6,913 nt of DNA from the NCBI GenBank assembly GCA_030642185.1, contig DAOWOG010000063.1, positions 1 through 6,913 on the forward strand, written 5' to 3'. The notes under the pieces were generated by a model. It had not been told where the DNA came from and did no database searches. It was given only the letters and a program-made list of their open reading frames with translations. Positions 1 through 6,072 of this stretch are shown one piece after another. This DNA comes from Helicobacteraceae bacterium. Its GTDB lineage: Bacteria > Campylobacterota > Campylobacteria > Campylobacterales > Sulfurimonadaceae. The stretch's first letter is position 1; every line of letters begins with the position of its first letter. A program made the position numbers and the translations under genes.

Positions 1-171
1 ACAATGTATTGTCACCTAAGTGAGATCGATGTGAAAAAAGGGCAGTTGGTTCAACAGGGCGAGGTGATCGGCAAAGTAGGCAAAACGGGCAGGGTTACCG
101 GCCCGCATCTGCACTGGGGAGTCTCGCTCAACGGTAATATGGTCGATCCGAGGCTATTTGTTTATAAATAA
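1..171 (+). CDS. M23 family metallopeptidase, C-terminal fragment (5' end outside window)
   Basis: The last 56 residues of a peptidase M23 (LytM/lysostaphin-like) domain are present, read in frame from base 1 to a TAA stop. Visible family marks are His5 in a YCHLS segment (the conserved catalytic-site His), a [17 protein letters not shown] strand region, and the zinc-site HxH motif in GPHLHWG (His36 and His38), followed by the usual ending around VDPRLF. M23 enzymes are zinc endopeptidases that cut peptide cross-bridges of peptidoglycan in the periplasm; in Campylobacterota, relatives (the Csd type) help set cell shape. All residues expected in this part of the domain are present, so the enzyme is probably active, but the first two zinc ligands and any signal peptide or coiled coil lie upstream and cannot be checked. 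The next gene follows 32 bp on, in the same direction, and may be co-transcribed. The family call is firm; the exact cellular role is not. Confidence 0.93.
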   Translation, partial: TMYCHLSEIDVKKGQLVQQGEVIGKVGKTGRVTGPHLHWGVSLNGNMVDPRLFVYK

Positions 172-193
172 GACAGACAGATACTGATCATAG

Positions 194-198
194 AGGAG
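194..198 (+). promoter_or_regulatory. Ribosome binding site AGGAG that decides the start of the next gene
   Basis: A strong Shine-Dalgarno sequence AGGAG lies here. The first ATG of the downstream frame (231) is 32 bases away, too far to use it, while an in-frame ATT at 204 sits 5 bases after it. No ATG, GTG or TTG lies in frame between the upstream in-frame stop (165-167) and 231. Confidence 0.65.
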
Positions 199-203
199 TC
201 GTT

Positions 204-1007
204 ATTTTTAAAAATTTTGCAACAGTATTTATGATCCTAAGCGGCCTACTTTTTAGCAGTAAAATATTCGCATCAGAGCTCGGAGTATATTATAAAAATT
301 TTACATTGGAAGATACTGAGACCTCTGAAACGGCTCAGGGTGTAAATCTTTTAGGAGTAAGGGGAAATCTATTTGATGTACTGGATTTTAAATTTGAGAG
401 AGCTTTAGACGAAGAACAGAAGTCACTGACTGACTATATGAAACAGACGACAGAACTTGAAAATTATGTGAGCAAGATCGATGTCGGATTGCAGTTGTTA
501 GTGTTTACACATATTGCTGTTTTGGAAAATCTCTATGTCGAGTACATTAAGGATGTTTATCAACTGCAATATGACAGCGATATAAAGTTTTATACGCAGG
601 AGCTGTTCTTTCTCGGATTAAAAAGCAGAAGTGCCGATAACGGTGTTTCTGCCAGTTTCGGTCTGTTTCAGCACAACAATGAAAAAGAGATCCTGGTGCA
701 TGATACTGGTAAATATAGCCGTTATGACACTAAGAATGTCTATGGACTGATGGTTCAGGCCGATGATGTGTTTCTCCCTTATGAAAGCGGTACGCCTATT
801 GGATTGAGCAAATACGGAACAGGTGTCCTCATAGATGACCTGAAAGTCCAATATCAGGTGTCAGGAGGAGATGACTATTTCTTTTCAGTGGCGCTTGGAC
901 TGGCGCATCGAAGTGTAAATTTCAATGTTTATGTGAAATACGGCATTGAATTAACGACTGATACGATGGCAAACAAAATATTGGCAGGGGCTGATTATCG
1001 GTTTTGA
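204..1007 (+). CDS. Exported protein of unknown function, probable outer-membrane beta-barrel; likely rare ATT start
   Basis: The protein has about 267 residues if translation starts at the ATT at 204, or 258 from the ATG at 231. I chose 204 because it has a well-spaced AGGAG and gives a proper signal peptide: a Lys near the N terminus, a hydrophobic core (ATVFMILSGLLF) and a cleavage-like IFAS just before ELGVYY. The ATG at 231 gives a stub with no charged n-region and no ribosome site. The mature part has alternating polar and hydrophobic stretches rich in Tyr, Phe, Val and Gly, no further membrane helix, and ends in ILAGADYRF; a C-terminal Phe after such a strand is the usual BAM-recognition end of outer-membrane barrels. 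I recognise no named family. It follows the M23 peptidase by 32 bp, so both may be one envelope operon. An alternative is a soluble periplasmic beta-rich protein. The reading frame is sound; the function is unknown. Confidence 0.8.
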   Translation: MFKNFATVFMILSGLLFSSKIFASELGVYYKNFTLEDTETSETAQGVNLLGVRGNLFDVLDFKFERALDEEQKSLTDYMKQTTELENYVSKIDVGLQLLVFTHIAVLENLYVEYIKDVYQLQYDSDIKFYTQELFFLGLKSRSADNGVSASFGLFQHNNEKEILVHDTGKYSRYDTKNVYGLMVQADDVFLPYESGTPIGLSKYGTGVLIDDLKVQYQVSGGDDYFFSVALGLAHRSVNFNVYVKYGIELTTDTMANKILAGADYRF

Positions 1008-1034
1008 TTTAAAAAAGTAAAATCTTCAGAAGCA

Positions 1035-1068
1035 TTTAACGCTATTTTTAATGATTTTTGTTTATTAT
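1035..1068 (+). promoter_or_regulatory. Possible weak promoter ahead of the large exported protein
   Basis: The 95-bp spacer is very AT-rich. TATTAT at 1063-1068 could serve as a -10, and TTTAAC at 1035-1040 is the nearest -35-like hexamer, but the 22-bp gap is too long. The T-rich stretch between them resembles Campylobacterota promoters, which often lack a clear -35. The gene may instead be read through from upstream. I see no good terminator in this spacer. Confidence 0.22.
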
Positions 1069-1102
1069 GCATGAAATTATTTTACAGAAAATGGATGTGA
1101 AA

Positions 1103-3232
1103 ATGAAAATGAATTTAAGTCGTGGCATCGTATATATTTTATTAAGTATAGGACTATTTTCCAATATAGCGTATGCCGGAAAAATAAAACATAGTGATGA
1201 CCATTATAAATATGCTGATAAAATATCCTGGTCCGATCAACAAAGTTATTTCTGTTTGGAATATGACAATGTCAATGATCTCGTATGGGCATTACCTATT
1301 GCTTATGTTGATGAAGCAAAATTGACTGAATATGTTAAGCCAGCACTTACATATAAAAGTTATCCATCTAGTCAAATACAAAAAGTAATGATCCCAACTA
1401 TTCTTGATTCTATGAAAAATTATGAAACGCTATATTATTTTGATAAAAATGAAAAAATACAATTTAATGATTCAAAAGTAATCGGTACTTTAGATAATTA
1501 TTTAGTCAATGGTCAAATAAGTTCATGGCGATTTCCAGAATTTTCAGAAGTAAAAAGAAATAATCCATTTAAATATGAGCAGTCCAGCTTTATTGGTATT
1601 GGTGGTTATGCTAGTGTTATAGGTATACATACAGGTAACCGTTTTCTACGTGGTATAGCTGTATATACTGAGTGTTCTTCTAACAAAAAAATCACATCTG
1701 GCAATCGCCCAAACTTAATGGAATGTAATGGAAAATTCAATAAAAATCTTCGTTATAAAAGTGGTCATGATATCTATGATCATCCTGCTATTGTTGTACT
1801 AGTTAGAGAACCTAATGAATATGATAAAATTATTTTTAATACCGATTTAAAACCATTGGAAAAACTTTCAGAATTGACAGCATTGATGACTCAAGAACAG
1901 TTGAAGGTAGATGAAATAAAAGTTGTTGAAGAGCTAAACTACGATCTGAATATAAGATTTCGATACGCAAAAAACCTTCATTTGAACAATATTGCTTATA
2001 GTGAAAACGAAACAAGACTAACCACTTTATCCTGTGATCTTTACACTGGAGGTCCTAAATCCTTCACTCTCAATGGTGAACCATTTAAATACTTTTTATA
2101 TGATGGAAAAAAGTATGATTATTCTAATGATAAATCCCATAAAGTAGAGTGTTCTGGCGGAGAAGCTGTCTATGTATTTGATAGAATTACAGAGAATATA
2201 TTTACATTTTCAAGAAAAAAATATATCAATACATCGTACATTCAAACCATTGAAGCCAAAGTCAACAATTATATTTTTAAACCGGTAAAGCCGTTAGAGA
2301 TCAAACCAAAATCACTGACTCGTGGTGAGTTTGAAAAAACAGCTGATTTTGAAAAAAAGAAAGAGCAAGAGCAAAAAAGAGTTGCTGCACTAAATCAAAA
2401 GCAGCAAGAGGAGTATCAGCTAAAGATCAAAGAACTTGACCGCAGTGTTAATTTGGCTCAAATGGAGTATGACAAACAAGTGGCTCACAATAAGAAAGAG
2501 TCAACTATAAAAAATACTGCCAATGAAGTAGTAAACCGTGCTGTCAATATGGTCTTCGGAGACCCCAGATTCAAAAATCTGAAATATGATGCCGATAAAG
2601 AAGTTTTCAATGCAACTCTTTATTCAACTTTAAATGATTTTTCAATGCCGGTTAAAATATCGGTTCCAATCGATAACGCCAAAAAATTCAAAGAAAAACT
2701 GTTGGACAAAAGATTGATACTGTCAGTGGATTTTAAAATTGTAAATGACAAATTGACTTTTGCCAACGTTGCTGCCGTAACAAATGAGATCAAGCAGAAA
2801 CAAGATTTCAAAGCAGCCAAGGAGAAAAATACTATTGTCGCATATAAAAATTATTTAGAATATCATGCCAATGCGCCTCAAGCCAAGAGAGCAAGACAGG
2901 CAATTGCCGACATTAAAGAACAGCATAGAGTACGGGAACTTAATAGAAAAAAAGAGGCTGAAGCGAGAGCGCAAAGAGCTGAGGAACGGAGACAACAGGA
3001 GATTAAAGCTTATATGAAAACAAAACATGTTGGGGACCAGGTATGTAAAAGTGGTTTTACGGCATTGATTTTACCTATTACAATAAGAGCTTATGTTGAA
3101 AAAGTCAATGGCGATAATATGCAGCTTCGAATATCAGATACAGAGGGAACTTCACCGCACTATAATGGAGTTACACTCTATAAAAATACTCTTATATGGG
3201 ATAAATATCACGAATGGAAACATTGTAATTAA
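1103..3232 (+). CDS. Large exported multidomain protein of unknown function with helical linkers and a Cys-containing C-terminal domain
   Basis: The start at the ATG at 1103 gives 709 residues and a clean signal peptide (MKMN, Arg, then a hydrophobic core GIVYILLSIGLF and NIAYA before Gly26). In-frame starts at 1058 (TTG), 1067 and 1091 would add a non-signal-like extension; a weak GGAT lies 6 bases before 1103. Residues about 26-400 form an unassigned mixed domain with several Cys (51, 191, 208, 311, 350). A GEFEKTADFEKK motif at about 408-419 opens a Lys/Glu/Gln-rich helical stretch to about 460. A beta-type domain follows at about 486-557 (starting GDPRFKNLKYDAD). Then comes a short helical repeat-like segment (KNTIVAYKNYLEYHANAP, about 575-592), a second charged helix (about 604-637), and a final domain (about 641-709) with Cys648 and Cys708 and a WDKYHEW motif. 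The signal peptide places it in the periplasm or on the envelope. The helices suggest a scaffold or binding role; no catalytic motif is seen. Codon use is strongly AT-biased compared with nth and the peptidase. I recognise no named family. Confidence 0.85.
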   Translation: MKMNLSRGIVYILLSIGLFSNIAYAGKIKHSDDHYKYADKISWSDQQSYFCLEYDNVNDLVWALPIAYVDEAKLTEYVKPALTYKSYPSSQIQKVMIPTILDSMKNYETLYYFDKNEKIQFNDSKVIGTLDNYLVNGQISSWRFPEFSEVKRNNPFKYEQSSFIGIGGYASVIGIHTGNRFLRGIAVYTECSSNKKITSGNRPNLMECNGKFNKNLRYKSGHDIYDHPAIVVLVREPNEYDKIIFNTDLKPLEKLSELTALMTQEQLKVDEIKVVEELNYDLNIRFRYAKNLHLNNIAYSENETRLTTLSCDLYTGGPKSFTLNGEPFKYFLYDGKKYDYSNDKSHKVECSGGEAVYVFDRITENIFTFSRKKYINTSYIQTIEAKVNNYIFKPVKPLEIKPKSLTRGEFEKTADFEKKKEQEQKRVAALNQKQQEEYQLKIKELDRSVNLAQMEYDKQVAHNKKESTIKNTANEVVNRAVNMVFGDPRFKNLKYDADKEVFNATLYSTLNDFSMPVKISVPIDNAKKFKEKLLDKRLILSVDFKIVNDKLTFANVAAVTNEIKQKQDFKAAKEKNTIVAYKNYLEYHANAPQAKRARQAIADIKEQHRVRELNRKKEAEARAQRAEERRQQEIKAYMKTKHVGDQVCKSGFTALILPITIRAYVEKVNGDNMQLRISDTEGTSPHYNGVTLYKNTLIWDKYHEWKHCN

Positions 3233-3286
3233 TTTTACATGTTCCTACTTGGTGTGTGCGAACGAGGGTAAGCGAGAGGGGGAGTG
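3233..3286. other. Convergent intergenic spacer with purine-rich, GC-richer tract
   Basis: Between the stops of the two converging genes lie 54 bp with no convincing terminator hairpin for either strand. About 3259-3284 is almost purely purine plus a few C (CGAACGAGGG, then AAGCGAGAGGGGGAG), with near-repeats of a CGA-GAGGG pattern. This is unlike the AT-rich gene to its left. It may be a piece of a dispersed intergenic repeat, or a leftover of coding sequence; nothing in the window settles this. Confidence 0.35.
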
Positions 3287-3934
3287 TTACCGCGCTTTAA
3301 AACTCTTTTTACTTTTACAAAATTCCTGTAAAAAACACTCTACGTCACATTTTGGATTTTGTGCGGTGCAGATGTAGCGTCCGAAGAGTACCATCCCCTG
3401 GTGCAGAGAATGAAGATCCGTTTTAAACTTTTTAACCAGGGTCTCTTCCGTTTTCAGTGCTGTCTCATCTTTGCTTAGTCCCAAACGGTGGGCGACGCGG
3501 AAGACATGGGTGTCGACAGCCATCAGATTGGCTCCCGTATACTCAATCATTACGACATGGGCCGTTTTCTGACCGACACCGGCGAGGGTGATCAGCTCCT
3601 TTTCATCGAGTGGAATTTCACCGTCATAAACTTCCGTGACACGTTGTGCCATTTTGATGATGTTTTTAGCCTTGTTGTTGAAAAAAGAACAGCTCTGTAC
3701 CATTGCTTTGACATCGTCCAGATCAGCTTGAGCAAGCGCATATACATCCGGATAGGCTTTAAACAGATCCGGCGTAATCAGGTTGACGCGTTTATCGGTA
3801 CATTGGGCTGAAAGGGCTACGGAAATCACCAACTCATAGGCATCTTGATAGTTGAGCTCGGTGACTGCTTCACTGTAGCGTTCGAGAAAAGCTTCTCTGA
3901 TCGATTGGATCTCTTTTTTGGTTGACTGTTTCAT
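3287..3934 (-). CDS. nth: Endonuclease III (DNA glycosylase / AP lyase)
   Basis: The protein has 215 residues, close to the 211 of E. coli Nth. It removes oxidised pyrimidines from DNA and nicks the abasic site by beta-elimination, starting base-excision repair. The early helix carries the expected LSAQCTDKRVN segment (41-51). The helix-hairpin-helix is LAGVGQKTAHVV (117-128) with catalytic Lys123, followed by the catalytic Asp141 in AVDTH; these match Lys120 and Asp138 of E. coli. Four cysteines for the 4Fe-4S cluster are present at 189, 196, 200 and 206. Their spacing is 6, 3 and 5 residues, whereas E. coli has 6, 2 and 5, so one residue is inserted between the second and third Cys. The HhH motif has Ala where LPGVG is usual. 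The start ATG is preceded on the - strand by an AGAGAG ribosome site. It is transcribed divergently from the kinases and converges with the exported-protein gene. Confidence 0.97.
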   Translation of the reverse strand: MKQSTKKEIQSIREAFLERYSEAVTELNYQDAYELVISVALSAQCTDKRVNLITPDLFKAYPDVYALAQADLDDVKAMVQSCSFFNNKAKNIIKMAQRVTEVYDGEIPLDEKELITLAGVGQKTAHVVMIEYTGANLMAVDTHVFRVAHRLGLSKDETALKTEETLVKKFKTDLHSLHQGMVLFGRYICTAQNPKCDVECFLQEFCKSKKSFKAR

Positions 3935-3975
3935 TTTTCTCTCTAATCAAAATGAGGGTTGGTAGATAGTGCAAA

Positions 3976-4008
3976 ATTATAGGGCACCTCCACTTGAAAG
4001 TTTGTAAA
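3976..4008 (-). promoter_or_regulatory. Putative promoter for nth
   Basis: On the - strand a perfect TATAAT occupies 3976-3981. It would place the transcript start near 3969, leaving a leader of about 35 bases before the nth ATG. TTTACA at 4003-4008 resembles a -35, but the gap is 21 bp, longer than the usual 17, so the -10 carries most of the weight. Confidence 0.45.
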
Positions 4009-4053
4009 AATAGATGGATGGTTTTAAAATTGTGATGATATACCGGATAAATA

Positions 4054-4062
4054 TGCTACAAT
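4054..4062 (+). promoter_or_regulatory. Putative extended -10 promoter for the kinase operon
   Basis: TGCTACAAT is an extended -10 (TG at 4054-4055, TACAAT at 4057-4062), placing transcript start near 4069 and a leader of about 45 bases. A TTGTGA at 4030-4035 is -35-like but 21 bp away; extended -10 promoters do not need it. An imperfect dyad centred on CCGG (about 4040-4049) lies just upstream and could be a regulator site, though it is weak. A GGAG ribosome site follows at 4103-4106, 7 bases before the kinase ATG. Confidence 0.4.
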
Positions 4063-4113
4063 AGAACACTATAAGTAATATCAATACGTTATAAAAAGTT
4101 TTGGAGTCAGTCA

Positions 4114-6063
4114 ATGGCCTTTGCAGAGTGGATAAGTTCACTATTTGGTTCAAATCAGTCACGTAAGACATTCTCTTTTGGTTTTGCCGAAGAAGAGTGT
4201 GTCAATAAAACACTGTTTTATAATATTTTGGATGTACAAAGCGCCGTCATTCTTTTTTTCAGCAAGTCAAATGGATGGATCGGTGCCAATGCACGTTTTT
4301 TTGAAACATTTGATTATACGACACTGGATGAATTTAGAGAAAAGAACAGCAGTTTCCGAGATTTTATCGTCTCGGAAGCAGAAGAGATATTTACAGAGTC
4401 AGATGAAGGTTGGCTTGATTATATCCGCCGGCACAAAGAAGAGGGTTATACGGTTACGATCCGTAACAGAGAGGATGAAGTTCATACGTATGGGTTGAAA
4501 TGCCATCTCATCGAGCAGAAAGACAAAACGCTGTATTATGTAGAACTCAATGATATTACACCGCTGATAGTGCTTCAGAAAAAGACGCTTGAAGTCGAAC
4601 TGATGAAAACAAAAATCCTCAATAATATCGGTCATGAATTCAGGACGCCGATGAATGGTATTTTGGGTTTTGTCGAGTTGTTGAAAAAAAGTTATCCAAA
4701 TGAGAAACAGGCTGAATATATAGGGATGATTCATATTTCCGCCTGGAATCTGATGGCCAATATTGAAAGTCTGCTTGATCTGGCTCAGATGCATGGCGGA
4801 CGCTTACGGTTCAATATCACTGAATTTAATCTTGTTTCTGAAATGGAAGATATTGCAGAGCGTTACTATATGCTTGGAATGGAAAAAAGGCTAAACCTTT
4901 CGTTCTTTATCGATCCGAAGCTGCCTACTTACATCGAAGGTGATCTGCGTAAAGTCAAGCAGGTACTAAACAACCTTATTGCCAATGCGGTCAAGTTTTC
5001 AAACAAGGGTGACAATGTTGCTGTTGAAGTGAATATGCTTGAACAGGTTAATGACCGTCATTGCCGTGTCGGTTTTATCGTTAAAGATACCGGAAAAGGG
5101 ATTGCTCGGGAAAATCTGTCCCGGATTACCCAGCCGTTTGTATCAGGTGATCATGCCGATAAGCGTTTGGGTGTCGGGTTGAGCCTTTCAAACGGTTTGA
5201 TTGAGATGATGGGCGGCAATCTTAAAATAGAGAGTGAAAAAAATAGCGGATCAGAATTCAGTTTTATACTTGACTTCCCTTCCGCAATGGTTCAGTCATA
5301 TGATCAAATCAAGCATAAAAGAGCGAAAGTTGCTTTATTTGATGACAAACGAATTGATGATGCCAAACTCCTTACAAATTATTTACGAAGTTTTGGTGTT
5401 CATGTCACCAAAGTACATATGGACGATGAAACGATTTTCGAAGATACGGACATTGTTTATCTGATCGCTTCTCAGTCACAATCTTCATGGATGATGGAGC
5501 TGGGGACATTAACAAAAAAATGCCGTGTCGTGCTTCTGCTTGAAGAAGAAGAAAAAATCAAAGCGCGTATTTTACATATTGTTGATTATGGTCTTTCTAA
5601 ACCGCTTATTCCTTCTAAAATTTCAACGCATTTGATGCAGGTGTTTAAACTTCCTGTTCCTCTGCCTAAACGAAAGATGTATGAAAATGAAGGCTTTACT
5701 GCCCTGGTAGTTGAAGACAACCTGATCAATCAACGTCTGATCAAAATACTTCTTCAGGAGTATAATTTGAAAGTGACAACGGCTGCTGATGGTGAAATTG
5801 CAGTCAATTTGTGTCGAGACTATAACTTTGATATTGTTTTTATGGATATTGATATGCCGGTAAAAAATGGTATTATAGCAACACAGGAAATAAAAGAACA
5901 GGTTATATCCAAACATATGCCGATCATTGCTTTAACGGCAATGGCGATGCCGGGTGATCGAGAGAGAATCCTTAAAGAAGGACTGGATGATTATTTATCC
6001 AAGCCTTTGACGCGTGATAAGTTGGAATATATACTTGAAAAGCATCTAAAAGTAACTGTATAG
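4114..6063 (+). CDS. Cytoplasmic PAS-type hybrid sensor histidine kinase with pseudo-receiver and receiver domains
   Basis: The protein has 649 residues and no membrane segment or signal peptide, so it senses something inside the cell. Residues about 32-150 look like a PAS domain (NGWIGANARFFETFDY, ending in LNDITPL). A helical linker leads into HisKA with phosphoacceptor His174 in NIGHEFRTPMNG. The ATPase domain has N-box Asn287 and Asn291, G1 DTGKGI (325-330) and G2 GVGLSLSNG (353-361), all intact. Residues about 404-512 resemble a receiver: the acidic pair (Asp410, Asp411) and the Lys496 of LSKPL remain, but beta-3 reads DIVYLIAS with no phospho-Asp. A full receiver follows at about 528-646, with Glu534/Asp535, phospho-Asp578 in FMDIDMP, Thr608 and Lys630. 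So His174 can pass phosphate to Asp578; no HPt domain is present, so a separate one may act next. The GGAG site at 4103-4106 fixes the start. A related kinase follows 9 bp downstream. The ligand and the final output are unknown. Confidence 0.94.
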   Translation: MAFAEWISSLFGSNQSRKTFSFGFAEEECVNKTLFYNILDVQSAVILFFSKSNGWIGANARFFETFDYTTLDEFREKNSSFRDFIVSEAEEIFTESDEGWLDYIRRHKEEGYTVTIRNREDEVHTYGLKCHLIEQKDKTLYYVELNDITPLIVLQKKTLEVELMKTKILNNIGHEFRTPMNGILGFVELLKKSYPNEKQAEYIGMIHISAWNLMANIESLLDLAQMHGGRLRFNITEFNLVSEMEDIAERYYMLGMEKRLNLSFFIDPKLPTYIEGDLRKVKQVLNNLIANAVKFSNKGDNVAVEVNMLEQVNDRHCRVGFIVKDTGKGIARENLSRITQPFVSGDHADKRLGVGLSLSNGLIEMMGGNLKIESEKNSGSEFSFILDFPSAMVQSYDQIKHKRAKVALFDDKRIDDAKLLTNYLRSFGVHVTKVHMDDETIFEDTDIVYLIASQSQSSWMMELGTLTKKCRVVLLLEEEEKIKARILHIVDYGLSKPLIPSKISTHLMQVFKLPVPLPKRKMYENEGFTALVVEDNLINQRLIKILLQEYNLKVTTAADGEIAVNLCRDYNFDIVFMDIDMPVKNGIIATQEIKEQVISKHMPIIALTAMAMPGDRERILKEGLDDYLSKPLTRDKLEYILEKHLKVTV

Positions 6064-6072
6064 GTTTATGTC

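Noticed and set aside
1031..1060. AGC...GCT hairpin followed by T-runs as a terminator after the barrel-like gene
   Set aside because: The stem is only three continuous base pairs with a mismatch, too weak to call.
3313..3333. TTTTACA / TGTAAAA inverted repeat as a terminator for the large exported gene
   Set aside because: It is an AT-only-weak stem inside the nth coding region, not followed by a T-run on the + strand; the bases are explained by the Cys-loop codons of nth.
3093..3377. + strand open frame of 94 codons crossing the 3' end of the large exported gene and of nth
   Set aside because: It overlaps two well-supported genes, has mixed composition and no ribosome site; it is a chance frame through the spacer.
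3488..3811. + strand open frame of 107 codons antisense to nth
   Set aside because: It is the mirror of a strongly conserved coding region with no family features.
3977..4171. Small - strand open frame of 64 codons with a hydrophobic stretch across the nth/kinase spacer
   Set aside because: It overlaps the kinase start and both likely promoters in antisense; its hydrophobicity comes from AT-rich DNA read in reverse, and no ribosome site supports it.
4399..4794. - strand open frame of 131 codons within the first kinase
   Set aside because: It lies wholly antisense to the HisKA-coding region, whose motifs prove the + strand frame.
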